The notes beneath the pieces were generated by a model. That model searched no databases, was not told the origin of the DNA, and worked only from the letters and a program-made list of their open reading frames with translations. A program made the position numbers and the translations under genes. A DNA stretch of 64,000 bases from Notospermus geniculatus (lineage: Eukaryota > Nemertea > Pilidiophora > Heteronemertea > Lineidae). Location of the stretch: the NCBI GenBank assembly GCA_002633025.1, contig NMRB01001606.1, positions 39,832-103,831 of the forward strand, given 5' to 3'. Shown here in pieces: positions 1 through 12,593 of this stretch (position 1 is the stretch's first letter; each line of letters begins with the position of its first letter).

Positions 1-2
1 AT

Positions 3-215
<213 letters not shown>

Positions 216-423
216 TCAAATAAATGGTCATTACCGGTCCATCATGTGTACCAGGGCACAGAAAGTCCTGGAAATGCATAAAATGATTTTCAAGAAAGTG
301 GTGTAATGAAGCTCATGCAAAGCTACTTTTCATGGCCCCAGCCTTTTTTATGAAGAAAATCATGTGTGTATTCATAAGCATAGTGCAAAGTTGCATGGGC
401 CAGTGCTATTTTGCATAATATCA

Positions 424-552
424 GGGCCGACCGCACAGAAAGTCCGATAGTGCTACCGGCGCCTATCGGCAGTTAGTTATAACGCATTTTCCCAATAACT
501 AAACGGCCGATAGGCACCGAAAGCACTATCGGACTTTCTGTGCGGTCAGCCC
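424..552. mobile_element. Fold-back MITE, family A (GGGCCGACCGCACAGAAAG termini)
   Basis: The two ends are long inverted repeats: GGGCCGACCGCACAGAAAG leads into AGTCCGATAGTGCT, and the far end reads back as GGGCTGACCGCACAGAAAG. The arms cover almost the whole ~129 bp, leaving a short AT-rich centre. No open frame is present, so it is non-autonomous. A second copy at 52046-52357 carries a nested insertion. It lies in a PAK intron. Confidence 0.85.
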
Positions 553-1800
553 AGATCTCTGGAGACAGATAGTGATTCTACGCGAACAGCTGTGGTCATG
601 AATTGAACATCACAGACAGAAGGTGATTGAGATGGAACACCACAATGAGATATACGCAGCTAGGACCTGTTGTAACAATCATTTGTATGTGCAAGTGAAA
701 GTGTCCATCCACGCTGCTATGATTTGGCACAACCTGAGTTGCCGGCGACGTTGACTACATGTAGTTGAATTCCTGAAAGTATGGCACCATACCCATTTTA
801 ATCAGCTGTTCAAAATGCACCCAACACTCAGGCCAGGACAATCAATTTCCATTGATGGATTTACCCGGTATGTAGGTGACGCAGAAATTTCACCAATGAT
901 TCATGCAGTCTCATAGGGTGAGCCTTGTTGGGTATGAATGAAAGAATGACAAAAGCTACCAGTACAGAGTAACCATGAATTCCTGTGCAGTTAGAACATG
1001 CTCTCTGGCCCAAAATGACAGATTAACTACGTCAGTGACAATTGAAAAAGAACTCGTACCAAGAAACCAAAAGTTGCCACGCTCAAAACATGCTGGTAGG
1101 GTCAAGCTATGTGACCGAGACTGTCATTCGCCAGAACTGTGAGGGCCGAAAATGACAGATGGAGGTACACTCATGACAAAAGTAATCATGGTAATGAAAG
1201 AGGCCAGGGGAGAGGAATCATCACAAAACGGGGACATTCGGAAAATAACCTACTGAACCTTCAATTCAATTCAAATGGATTATTATTTGCAATGTGATGA
1301 CAGGTTGATAAACCGATTGAAACAAAGAACAATTCTGCAACCAGTGCATGCAGCCCCAGCACTAATCAAAGCACATTCCATAACATATTCCTGTCTACAA
1401 TAATATCAATTTGATGGTAACATAAGAACCATTAGATTGAGAGGAAATGAATGCCATAGATTTCAAGCATTCCTGCTGCGATACTTTCTTATTACAACAA
1501 CGCATGACCTCGGCCTACAGACTGGAGGAGTGCATAGATCAAGTTCCAGACATTAATTTCTGTATCGAGCGGAATAAAGCCACTTGCTGCAGCAAGATTT
1601 GATGCTGACCAGTGAAATTGAAGCAAAGAATTAAACATCATTTTACCATTTCAGTGCCAGAGCTCCTTAGGTTTTCTGCTGGAGTACATGTATTTATATC
1701 AGGGTTCAAATGGCACTTTCGACTAATGTTGGGATTCCCCGTTCATTTCCAAATAGACGCCTCGTTTTAATAACATCGGCCATTGAACCATCTTTTTTAG

Positions 1801-1905
1801 AAGATGGGGATTTGGCCTAGTGGTTTAAGGCGTGCTGCCCCTTAGTGCTGGCGATTGATGCCTTATGCGAGGGTCCGTGGGTTCGAATCTGGTAGGAAGC
1901 GATGT
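1801..1905 (+). repeat. tRNA-derived SINE-like sequence
   Basis: An A-box-like TGGCCTAGTGGTTTAAGGCG is followed about 50 bp later by a B-box-like GGGTTCGAATCTGG. This is the layout of a tRNA-type RNA polymerase III promoter. The acceptor stem does not close and the spacing is irregular, so it is not a functional tRNA. It is best read as the head of a SINE or a decayed tRNA pseudogene. Confidence 0.6.
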
Positions 1906-2567
1906 CTTTCACCTTAGAAACCCGTTTCTATTTCATGTTCATTTCCAAATAGCAATCAGAATGGAAGCCCTGTTTTTGTGTTGGTTCGTTTAAATGTCAA
2001 TTCCGGCTAAAGCAGTACAACAACGTTATTGCCCTGACACATGTTGTTATGCAATTTGAATTTCACTTGATGACTGCGTCATGACGTCAACTGCGACGAA
2101 AAAGGCCATGGTATGGTATTCTGCGTCATACCCGCAGTCCCACTATACCAACATTCAAGTACATGTGGAACTCAACTGCCAAAGCTTCCAGACGTCACGA
2201 TTTTATTTCTTTTATCAGTAAGCGTCTTTGTGGCTTGATTTGAATATCGTACCAGTACCTGCTGGAGATAAGGCCTCAGTAACAAAGAAAATTTTAATTC
2301 AGCCACTTGATATATTCATGGTGCAATTAATTTTGATGACTGCTCGGAACATACCTGAAGCAGGGGCGTATCCCGGAATACGTTTTGTATATCTCAACTT
2401 AACACCTACGCCAATGAATCATTTACGATAAGGCCTGTATTGATACTAGCCAAGGTATTTCAATATCTTACTCAGACTGTGAGTCTTAGCAAGATATCAA
2501 AATTGGAACAATACTGTGGAATATAATGTACACATTGAACATGTTGAACAAACAGCAATGCTAGTGT

Positions 2568-2776
2568 TCAAACTATGCAATAATGTTTTGATATCTGAGC
2601 TCTGAAGTACTCTAAATTGACAAACTCAAGGGTTCAGCTGAGAGGCTCATTACCGTCTCATTATATTAAATNTCAAACTATGCAATAATGTTTTGATATC
2701 TGAGCTCTGAAGTACTCTAAATTGACAAACTCGAGGGTTCAGCTGAGAGGCTCATTACTGTCTCATTATATTTAAT
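2568..2776. repeat. ~104-bp direct duplication across a single N
   Basis: Bases 2568-2671 and 2673-2776 are nearly identical, with a few substitutions, and are separated by one N at 2672. A single N exactly at the junction suggests two overlapping contig ends that were joined without being merged. The duplication is therefore probably an assembly artefact, with the differences reflecting allelic variation. Confidence 0.75.
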
Positions 2777-4246
2777 CAGGGGAGCTGGTAAAGGTCATAG
2801 AGGGTTTAAGGATCTGACGCACTTTCACTGGCCGAACAGAGAGTGCAAATTGGAAGAGAGGCCCTGATAAATAACTACAACTGGTAGGTTTGGGTTGGGT
2901 TCTGGCAGGTCAGACTATTAAGGCAAGAGCACAAAGAGTAATTTGGACTGCCTCCAAAAAAGGTACAGAAACACTACCATTCAAGCTTTTATTATTTTGC
3001 AGAATAATAACTTGAGGAAGGGAAAACGACATGCATTTAGCGTAACTCTTAAGGAACTTCGTCCAACATTCCAGGGGTAAAAGAGAGCGATTCAACAGTT
3101 AGTGTTTCCGCCAGAGGGTAAGCAGGGTATGCTGTGAGTACCCTCAAAGGAACAGAAAAGGGCAATTTTCTTTAATTTCATGGGGTTTTTTGCTGATTCG
3201 GAAGAACTGCATACCCTCAAAAATATTTCTGGCAGAAACCCTGCAACTGACATGACTGATGACTTAAAACTATGGACTGCTCACAATGCGAAGTCGTACA
3301 TACCTCATTTGATAAGGCCTCTTTGAGCCACATCTGAAATTGTCAGTTGTACAGGACATGTATTACTGTGATGCACTGCGTTAGTGTGTACATGTCACAG
3401 ACCGAACAACAGACAACTAGGACACTAGGACTAACAACAACCAGAGGAGAACCAAAGAGGATAGGGACTACAACAGCCGGAGGAAAACCAAAAGAAGCTG
3501 CTGAAAACATGGATGGCATGTGTTCTTCAATGAGAGTGGTCAGAAACGGAGAAGTACAAGTGGTTTAACTAAGAAGAATTTGATGACAAGGACAGGGAAG
3601 CCAGCCTTAAAAGCCTGCCGCACACGAGTGCAATTTTGCCTCCGACATTGCCTCCATAAGATTTTTATGTCTCAGCATCCTGTCAACGCACACGGTGCAT
3701 CAGCCGCCACACACGATTGCAAATTAGTCTCCTGTAGATGTGGGGTGATGTCATTCCGTCATGTTTGATCTGTGTTGGAGGCAAACAATTTGTCTCCGCC
3801 TCTGCCTCCGACCACCACACACGATGACATTTGCATGTAGAAGGCAAAAATCTCCATAGTTGGAGGCAAAATTGCACTCATGTGCAGCCCGCTTTAGATT
3901 ACATAAAATTTTTCTTGCGTTGCTCCAACTGAAAATGGTACAATTGAACTCGCATGACTTCATCGTGAATGATGGCACGTGTCTTAACTGGTGACTCCAG
4001 TTTAAACCACACAATTAATACAGAGCCCAAAATGTTCTTGCAGCTATCAGAAGGATATCTTCGTTTGTATGCCGTGTGCGTTGGTGTCCTGGTTACAGTC
4101 AGGTGGAGTGAAATTAGAAAAGTTCTGCAACTCTTCACTGAGAACACATGCCAGACCAAAACCGAACTAAAAGAACCAAAACCCAGAAGATCCTGCAACC
4201 AAAGAGTAATTAAGAAACATGTCATGAAGCACTTCATCTACGTTAC

Positions 4247-4369
4247 CTGCTCATGGGAGAGTCGTTGTTGTTCAGGATGGGGTCCTGGACTCCGTCCCTT
4301 ATTTCCGCGATTGGGATCCGACATCGGAGAATTGGGACCCTTATGTGCATTGGGAGAAACAGGCGACCC
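4247..4369 (-). CDS. Group II PAK linker exon ending in the S-H-E-Q motif
   Basis: This exon encodes 41 residues rich in Pro, Ser, Gly and Asn, beginning GSPVSPNAHKGPNSP and ending PEQQRLSHEQ. The closing L-S-H-E-Q is the conserved lead-in to the group II PAK kinase domain. The donor is GTAACG (4241-4246) and the acceptor is TTTTTCATAAAG. The exon is phase 0 at both ends, joining in frame to the 840-bp exon upstream and the kinase exon downstream. It is easy to miss because the neighbouring exon also appears to read through its own donor into V-S-H, mimicking the same motif by chance. The fit of both splice sites, the phase and the family motif makes this a confident call. Confidence 0.9.
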
Positions 4370-4683
4370 CTTTATGAAAAACCAAAAGCAAAGGAATAGT
4401 CAAACATGCAAGAAACATAGCAGCTAATAATACACACACAACAAACTAATCCAGCAGTTTGGTTCATCTGTACTATATTGAACAATTTTCAAAATAAATC
4501 CCGAGTTATGAGTTACCCATCGGGAATCAATTTTGTTCTTTTTGTTTCAAATCTAATCCAAACTCCTGAAGTCAGTGAAGAAAAAAAGCCTAAAACTTCA
4601 TAGAAAAGACAAGCAGAAACACAAATTTTTCACCGGATCAAGGCATTTAGTAGAAATTAACAGACTTCAAAGTTAAGAAATTA

Positions 4684-4825
4684 AGGGCCGTATTCAAAAA
4701 GGGTGATCATTGCGCGATTAAGACTTACACGCGTGTAACTTCACTAAATGCACACACTTCCACCATGCATTTGACGAAGTAACACGCGTCTTAATTCTTA
4801 AACACCCTTTTTGAATACGGCCCTA
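4684..4825. mobile_element. Fold-back MITE (AGGGCCGTATTCAAAAAGGG termini)
   Basis: A 142-bp palindromic element whose ends AGGGCCGTATTCAAAAAGGG and its reverse complement are essentially perfect for more than 20 bp. The arms then continue with imperfect pairing. It has no coding capacity. It lies in a PAK intron. Confidence 0.85.
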
Positions 4826-6379
4826 AAAGTCTTTTTGGAGACAAACAAATGGCTGGAAAAATATGCAATGAAAAGAGAAAAATATGACAGAATGAACTTC
4901 ACACTGCATTGTAAACATGGTAAAGAGTCATCCAGCTCATGCATGCTGGAGCAAACTTCGACATAAACAGTGCCATGCTCCTAGCACATGTCAGCCATGC
5001 ATCGATGCCAGACAAGCACAGATTACCACACATGTGCTCACACACAAGATACCGGTTCATACATGGTAAGTTTTGTGTAATCACGGGAATGGTTCATTAC
5101 ATAACTGAATACGTGACAGAGTATGGTCAACTGCCATTCAGATTATTATGAGCATCTCTCTACGAAAATGCCTGAGGAAGACCCCGATTGGGGTAGAAAA
5201 TTTGCGAAATTCAGAGACGGTATTATTATTTTGTCACTTCTATCATTTTATCACTTCTATTATCATTTTGTGTGTTGTTTTTTGTGCTCTATGTTGGATA
5301 CCCAACTTTTAGAAGATGCCTTTATCAGATACCCACTGCCACGATTTGGAGATTTATGTTTTGATGGGATGGGATGGATCCTCTAATAGATCAAACGATT
5401 AGCCCATCTGAAGATTGAACTAATCGGCACATTCAAGGCCCAACAAGAGTTTCTGAAGACAGATCGGCACCACACATTTCAGATGTTCATGGCGACCTAA
5501 TATTTCTTATGACACAAGTGACTCTCTAAGTCCAACAGTGCAAGCTTTTCCAGCTTCTTCCTGCATTGTATTATCCAATTTTCACTGACGCCAGGTTCTG
5601 GATTCAATATTGGGACAAAAACAGTTCCCGTATAGACATTAGCTCCTGCAGGAACAATTATTTATAACGCAAAGTCTGACTTCAAAGCGATCCATATCAA
5701 AACTTTATGAATTACACAGACCTACTTTGATAAGATGTCATCATTTTCATTCAGTTATCAAGCAGTAGTGTCACTTCAAATTAAGCATATCCAACATATC
5801 TAGGGTCTAATCTTCAAGTTAATTTACAGCAACTCCTTCTGTCTGCTGAAATAAACTCGGCTAATGGGACGAATTGTGTGGTCATGCTGAGCAAAAGTGT
5901 TAACATTTTCGTCTAAATGGCAAATTCTAAGCAGATTAGCACCACCCTAATATAAGACAATGGTAGTAGTAAATGCTTTTACTTGGTTTAGTACAAGATC
6001 TCTTGTGCATTTGTATAGCAGAAAAGAAGTAAAACTATTTACTTGCTTTTTTCGTACTACCCATTATCCCCTTAAATTTGACCCCTTCATGAACCATTCC
6101 AATGACACCACAAAATCGAACAAAGACCCCTGACTAGGCCATCACTTCAGAATAGTTTTCTCAATAACGCTATTTCATGCCACTTGAACTCCCATACATT
6201 GCGAGAAAATATGTCATTAAAACTATTAATGTTATAACAACATAGGAGAATAACATCTTTTTTTGAGTTGAAATAATAGGTCTCAGCGTCATTAGCACAA
6301 AGTGCGTCTGCCTGGCAGATTGAATTCATACTGAAATTTACATGACCCATGAATCAATACACCGATTTCACATCTTGCA
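4826..6379. other. PAK intron sequence, no gene
   Basis: Intronic DNA between the PAK exons at 4247-4369 and 6708-7547. It contains a hammerhead-like repeat copy at 5171-5220. I see no splice-bounded coding segment on either strand; open frames here are short and lack family signals. Confidence 0.6.
5171..5220 (+). repeat. Hammerhead-like repeat copy 1 (CTGAGGA...GAAA)
   Basis: The segment reads CCTGAGGAAGACCCCGATTG followed by GGGTAGAAAATTTGCG. It is shared with copies at 25545-25590 and 28269-28316. It keeps a CTGANGA box, a GACCCC hairpin arm and a GAAA box in the order of a hammerhead ribozyme core. In this copy the base of the central stem is mutated (GGGGTA instead of GGGGTC). It is probably a remnant of a retroelement terminus. 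Confidence 0.45.
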
Positions 6380-6628
6380 GCGCCCCTAGTAAAATTTCTG
6401 ATGGCCACTTCCATTTTCAACCTCACAATCAGGAGTAAGACAAATATTTCCTAGATCGAGGTTGAAAAACACGTGTTGGTTCCTGATACCGCCGCCAGGG
6501 ATCCATCCCTTGGTGGCGGCATTGGGAACCAATGTGCGCAATTCAACCTCGATCCAGGACATTTTGCCCGTACTCCTGGTAGTGAGGTTGAAAACTGAAG
6601 TGGCCGTCAGAAATTCTACCAGGGGCAC
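6380..6628. mobile_element. Long-arm fold-back element in PAK intron
   Basis: Left and right halves are inverted copies of each other over almost the whole 249 bp. Paired blocks include TTTCTGATGGCCACTT, CAACCTCAC, GATCGAGGTTGAA and CCGCCGCC, with a very short centre around AGGGATCC. It lies about 80 bp beyond the donor of the 840-bp PAK exon, so the intron transcript could form a large hairpin. Confidence 0.8.
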
Positions 6629-6707
6629 TGCGATCGTGCGAGATGTGAAATCGGTGTATTGAAACAGACATGATCTTACCCTACATGAATTAGGCCCTAT
6701 GACTTAC

Positions 6708-7547
6708 CCGTTCGTACTGCTGCGACGGATTCGGCTTGGCTGGATACGGAGGATAAGGATTATTGCCTCCATTTTGTTTTGCATAATCATCCCTCATTGG
6801 AGACTTAGGTTTGGAAGGCAAGGTGTTGACCCCTGCATTGGGTGGCATATTGTGTGGTTTACCACGCATGTCTCTTTCAATTGTATTATAGCCACGATCT
6901 TGCGGATGCCGCTCTAACGTGCCACCAGGATACCGCTGATCCATTTGCGGACGTGAATTGGTATCCATCCTGTGCTGCCTCTCTATCGTACCAAATCCAT
7001 CCATCGAATCCTGTTCTGATCCATACGGCGGTCGCGTCAGTGGTGGCGGTGGCGGTTCTCGTGAATGCAACCGGCCATTTCCGAAAGGTCCCCTAGGATC
7101 ACCATTACCCGTCGGCGAATGTGGAGAACGTGGTCCACGTTCTTGTGTCCGGTATCCATCCCGATACGGATCTCCCCGACTGTCACGATGTGGATCACCA
7201 CGACCGTACGGATCCTGATTCGACCGTCGATCAGCATCATACTGATCTCGACCATAGTCTCTAGGTAACGGCGGCCGATGTGGTTCTTCATGGCGACGGT
7301 GATCGACTCGACTCAAAGAATTATAGGGATCATAATTGTTATGTGGATCGTGCGGTGAATGAGGTGACGGAGGTCCATATGGGTCGTTTTCGTGTAATGT
7401 TGGCGGCATGCTCTCGTTCATCATTTCCCGTCGCTTATACATGGGCGGACTACCTCCTCGTAAGGAGTTTGAACGTGCCACTGAAATATTCTGGTTGTTG
7501 TTGGGGTATCCATTGAGATGACTGTGGGAGTCTCCTCTCACAACGGT
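6708..7547 (-). CDS. Group II PAK large central linker exon
   Basis: An 840-bp phase-0 exon encodes 280 residues between acceptor TCTTTCAG and donor GTAAGT (6702-6707). It starts TVVRGDSHSHLNG and soon contains SVARSNSLRGGSPP. This matches the conserved group II PAK segment around R-S-N-S-L-R that follows the autoinhibitory region. The rest is low-complexity sequence rich in Pro, Arg, Asp, His and Tyr, with repeated DPY/DPHR units and three G-T-[IL]-E-R or N-T-I-E-R motifs. Its length resembles the long PAK5-type linkers. It probably serves as a flexible scaffold between the CRIB region and the kinase. Reading past the donor adds V-S-H-R-A, which is intron. Confidence 0.92.
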
Positions 7548-8690
7548 CTGAAAGACAGAAGAAGAAAAATTTACAAAAGACGAATTAGAAGAATTGCCGC
7601 AAAAGGTATTTAAGCCCAAAATTCAAGTTCAGGCACTTTTGAAACAACTGCGCCAAGAATACATCGTAGTCCAACATCAGGATCATCCCAAGGTTACAGA
7701 AAGGGAAACTCCACAAGAAATCCAGAACAAAGTTACGTCGATGGTTACCATGATGTCACCTGTCAACTGGTGAGCCAATGACCATCCGTTACTCACCTGA
7801 TAATAAGCTAACATTTGTGCTGAAATTATCTTTAGGTGGTTAGCAAGGGGTACTTCCAAGCTGGTCATGTTGATAGAACTCTTCGTAATTGCCATTTCAT
7901 TCAAAGAATCCCACAAATTGGGATTTCAATTCTGACCGAAGAGTGAACTGGTCGCCAATGTGTTACCAGTTTCATGCAAGTTCTAGTAATGTTGGAAGGC
8001 CGCTTGATAATAACGTTATGTTTATAAACTCTGGCCACAACTATAAAAATACGTGTTGGTATAAATCACAACAAGTGCGCCTGTTCAGATAATTGCATTA
8101 ATCAGATTCGAAATCTGAACTGCAGGCTGATTGGGGTAATTTATAGGGAGGTCAGCCCTGACGGGCTTGTAATTGGTGCACAGGTTCTGGACTGATTATC
8201 AGACACAGCCCAGAGGTTACCTTGCATCTAATGTTTTTGTACAACACAGAGCCATGGTTGCAAAACACTTCGACAGATAGACCTGCGAATGTAAAGGAAA
8301 TCAGACCACACAGTCAAGGTGTGATTTTTAAAACGAAAAATTTCAGAATCCTGATTTATTTGATGCTACACAGGTTAATTATAAAATCCAGATTGCATTG
8401 CTTACTGGAATGATAAACCCAGGATCCCTGGTCAGACCCACTCTACAAGCATGACAAGTGATAAAGACATGAAAGAGGGTACGTGGCTCTCTTTGACAGA
8501 TCAGGCTTTATACGGGCACTCCAATCATGCCAGTTTCCTCTGCCTTGCTGTACATATTTGCCCAATATTGTCAAGAGCTAATAATGTCATATCTGGCACT
8601 CAGCTATCATTTTAAAGTGATGATTTCGGCAATGGATTTCAAATAATCAATTTTTTTTAAAATCCTCATTTCATTTCTAATGTTCTAATA

Positions 8691-9116
8691 TAAGGGTCGT
8701 TTAGACGATAGGCAAAAATCCACTGCGATCCAATCGAATCCAAATGTGGTTTAAAACTCTTGCGTGTAAATGCTAGCCAATGTGGTCGAATCAGGATTTA
8801 AACTAACGGCCCATTGATTTTGCTGGTCCTGAACCCGCATTGGATCACATATGACCAGACTAAAATTCTCGTCTAAATGCAAATGAGACCCGAATCCGGA
8901 TTCATCCTACCTGCACATTGATGTGGTTTTTCTACCTCCACTGACCGCACTCGCTGTGGAGAGTTCCACGAAGGTAATGTGAACTCGGAATGTGACCAGA
9001 TTAACATGCGTGTGTACACGCTACCCAAAAACTTGGAACACATCCAGTCCAGAATGCGGGTCGATCGGATCGAATCTGAATGTGGTTTTTTGGCTTGTCA
9101 TAAAAACGGCCTATCA
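8691..9116. mobile_element. Degenerate fold-back element next to the CRIB exon
   Basis: The left end (GGGTCGTTTAGACGATAGGC then AAAAATCCAC) and the right end (GTGGTTTTTTGGCTTGTC then AAAAACGGCC) are imperfect inverted repeats. GATCCAATCG/CGATCGGATC pairs occur inside. Identity is much lower than in the other fold-backs, so boundaries are approximate. Confidence 0.45.
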
Positions 9117-9154
9117 GTCATTACCCACAGCCCCAGCTACGTACATTTCTGTTC

Positions 9155-9345
9155 GGTGCATTCAAGACTCTGGTACTCACCTTGAGAAGAGCTATTTCTG
9201 TTGGAGTGATATGTGAAGGTGCATTCAAGACTCTGGTACTCACCTTGAGAGGAGCTACTTCTGTTGGAGTGATATGTGAAGGTGCATTCAAGACTCTGGT
9301 ACTCACCTTGAGAGGCGCTATTTCTGTTGGAGTGATATGTGAAGG
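9155..9345 (-). repeat. Three in-frame 63-bp tandem copies spanning a splice donor
   Basis: Three copies of a 63-bp unit lie at about 9155-9217, 9218-9280 and 9281-9343. Each contains the end of the PAK CRIB exon (CTCAAG), an identical GTGAGT donor and the start of the intron. The period is exactly 21 codons and the frame stays open through all copies. Use of the second or third donor would add 21 or 42 residues (VSTRVLNAPSHITPTE..LK units). Confidence 0.9.
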
Positions 9346-9511
9346 ATCAACGACAGGGGCCGGTCTGGATACTGGTTTGATGATGCTGGCCCACTGAGGT
9401 GGTAAACCAACATACTCCCTGTGTTCAGTGTCATAACCAGTGTGCACCCGGTGCTCAAAATTGGACGGGCCTGATATGATTGGACGTTTTTTCTTTTTAC
9501 CAAACATCTCT
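9307..9511 (-). CDS. Group II PAK first conserved coding exon: CRIB and pseudosubstrate
   Basis: Start ATG at 9505-9507 gives MFGKKKKRPIISGPSNFEHR followed by VHTGYDTEHREYVGLPPQWASII. This is the N-terminal CRIB domain of PAK4/5/6. The I-S-x-P-S-N-F-E-H-R-V-H-x-G core binds Cdc42-GTP, and the leading KKKK tract is a basic membrane-binding stretch. Residues 48-54 (RPAPVVD) match the PAK4 RPKPLVDP autoinhibitory pseudosubstrate. The upstream acceptor TCTTACAG leaves AGAG before the ATG, so a 5' exon exists farther right. The first donor is GTGAGT at 9301-9306, followed by two duplicated donors. The exon is phase 0 at its 3' end and joins to TVVRG in the next exon, as in the family. Confidence 0.94.
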
Positions 9512-12500
9512 CTGTAAGACATAAATGAAAATTTCATTAATTGATTTCAATAAAACTGAATTTTTAGTCTTTTTCCTAAATGTTTCCTCGACAAACAAAA
9601 AGCTGGAAAAGGAGTCAAGATTCTGAACATGAATGACGGATATTTCTACTCTTCTTCTCAAGCAGAACGACTCTGGCAGCTGGCAAAAACCAACGGAATA
9701 TGGATGTGCAAAAGATCAAAGTACCGGTACGCTACCGATGGGAGGGTGAAAAAGAAGAGAACATTCCAGCAGCAGTTTCCGCATCAACATTCAAACCTCC
9801 ATGCCGCATATAGCGGGACAGCATGTCATACGCAGAGTCCCAACAGTTTACGATGTTACGAGTAATGCTGTGATGCTGTTTTAATGGCAAAATACGTTAC
9901 AACGTACGTCACAGCGATGATGTCATCGGGTCACAGCACTCTACGTCAATGTCAAAATACCACCAACACTGATGTGGTTAATCGAGTTAGCATGCATACA
10001 AATAACTCACGTAAGTTGCCCCCAGTTATCCACGAAACATAGTGGCATATGACTTCTAATAATCATCATCATGACCAATGGAAAATATCCCAAAGAACAA
10101 TGAAAATATCACCAAATTCCAGGAACTGGTAATTTCACACCCAAATAGTTCAACTTTCTCCGAAGTATTACAATTCAATAAGTACCACTTTCTGATCATG
10201 ATAAGGAGATGTATGACATTTATTGTTCTAAGTCTTAATGTGTCCATTATTAGTGACTACTCTAATGCATACTGACAAAAACAATAATATTGTTACAGTG
10301 TGATGGGGGCTGAAGGTTATATTGTTATAAGGCCAACAATTGCGATGGGAATTCTTCATTAACCCCTTACACTCCCCTACATTTTACAGTCAGTACAGTC
10401 GCTTGGTATATACGGTATACGGAAACGCCGGTTACAATGGCTTCACGGTCTTGACTCCTCGGCAAGCCTTTGTTAACCGGCATTTTCGTACACCGTATAC
10501 TTCTATGTAAGGGAAGCCCTAGGGATTCTCATTAACGCCTTACACTCCACCTACATTTTACAGGCAGTGCGAGTGCGGTCGCTTGCATTCGGGATTCTCC
10601 AAATGCCACAGGGTAGTGAAAGTAGGCCTAGTTCCGCCTAAAATTCTATGCATATACTAGTCAGAGTTGATTCACCACCTATCATTGTCCACTAATACGT
10701 GGTCCTCTTCAGACAACAGCAATGTATGCTAAACAACACAAGGCGTAAATTTTTACAAAAGTCCAAAGGACCACGACACACTTGTTGCACCTACCGGTAG
10801 AGGTATTTCCTTTCCACTTTCATGAATATGCCACTCTCAGACTTTATTGACACAAGAGTTTTTCAATAGATCCACACAATGGCCAATCTTGACCTATAAT
10901 TTATACCCCAGCAACCAAATGAGAAGCAGTGAAAAAGGACCCAAAACTGGCACACTTAGGATTCAAGTGCCAAGGATGCAAATACACTGAGGCGTTCTAT
11001 ATTTTGTCATAAGAAATCCGGGTGATCGTACAATCATGGTTTTTGATACATGCTCACCACCTCCGTCGAGCTACGCCCCCCTTTCTGTCAACCCTGGATC
11101 TGGCCCTGCTGGAAACTTCACAAGCCAAATTGACCAAGGATGACACTCGTGTACCGGTACTGCACTTGCAGTTTTAAATTAAACACCTGTAACTAGGGTC
11201 CTCAATGACTGAAGCCAGTGAAGGGCAAGTGTGATAATTAGCCAGCATTGGCTACTTTTCACACAAACACTTTCTCAAAGCATACATAAGTACATGTACA
11301 TTCATAACCATATTTGTGACTGATCCCCAAACCCACCACACTCCAGTGTGTGTGAATGCAAAATGCATACCATTTCTGATCGAAGCGTTAAATACAAAGC
11401 TCAACACTGTTAATCAAACCATTCTTCCATAAATTACCTATAAAATCAGTCCCACCTTTAGTCAAAGGAACAAATCTTTACTCCAAATAAATAGTTCCTA
11501 TTCAGCTTGGAGGCATCTAGGCCTTAGAGTTGACGAACACAATCTACAGTACAACATAGACACTGAACAGAGTCTTGCAAGAACAAGAATGACCTTCCTC
11601 GTGGCACAAATCTCAGAGTATATGGACGAATATACAGCCACAAAAGCTTGATCAACATTCAGCTATAGTAATTCCGCTTTTTCTTTGGGCTATTCCTTTA
11701 TTACCGTACATACTATTGAGAACACAATCAAAACCTCTACATGTAGCTCACGAAAAAAATGTAAAATCTTATTGAATTCGGCTGTCGCTGGTCCTCAACC
11801 CTAGTATCTGAATTTCCCACTTCCTCCCCAGTGCTGCGTCAAGTAATTTTCGTTTGAATAGAAATGAGCAATGCACCCTCTGGCATGAGTCCTCATCAAT
11901 AATCATCTTAAAACACCCAATTTTGAGGACGTGTTGACTAGTATACCTCACAATCATGTCAAGAGGTACCAATTTTCATGCCTGCCTGATGTTGACCATA
12001 TCGTTCAGGTATACTATAGTACTTGGTAGAGTGCACCTAATCCTAGTTGTAAACCTGATATCACCATCAAGTCCATCATCGCACAACTGAAACTGGAAAG
12101 TTTGCAAATTTTTGTTTCAGCTGAAGCACCAAGTTGAGTTTAACCCATCAACCACCTCATCTCAATTTACAAAACAGAGGAAGTACCTTTGTGTGTATAA
12201 ATTAAACCTTAATCACGAACAAAATGCATTATTTCTTGAATATGGCTGATTTGATCTTTGCATAACAATATGAATACAATGCTCTGAATTATAACCAGAT
12301 GATAACCACGACAACTGAACAACACCACCACCTCCATCCATTCCAAGAATGACAAATGCTGCCAGATACACGACTTGCACATTATGCCAATTCCATGCTG
12401 CAGCACATGCACACGAAGACTATATTAAAAGTGATCATCCATTGGATGAAGAATATAATAGGAATGCATCAAATTCCTCAAATCTCCGATCCGATCAATA

Positions 12501-12593
12501 CTTCATCACACAATAGTAATTTCTCTTCTTCCAATCAATCAAATATCAATACTGGTTGATGCAATGGATGTAACCAAAGGACTGGATGGATTC
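9512..12593. other. Upstream PAK intron or intergenic DNA; no exon recognised
   Basis: No splice-bounded coding segment is convincing here. It contains ~60-bp direct repeats (about 10349-10405 and 10524-10588) around a degenerate fold-back with GTATAC...GTATAC arms that resembles the element at 63698-63835. The only other notes are short AT-rich or simple stretches. Confidence 0.55.
10349..10588. repeat. Direct repeats flanking a degenerate fold-back
   Basis: A segment containing ACACTCCCCTACATTTTACA recurs as ACACTCCACCTACATTTTAC about 175 bp later. Between them lie inverted arms (ATACGGTATACGGAAACGCC against GGCATTTTCGTACACCGTAT). The element's right end resembles the fold-back at 63698-63835. 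Confidence 0.55.

Noticed and set aside
9508-9537. Upstream ATG codons before MFGKKKK in the PAK exon
   Set aside because: They lie in the intron, upstream of the TCTTACAG acceptor, and are not part of the family protein.
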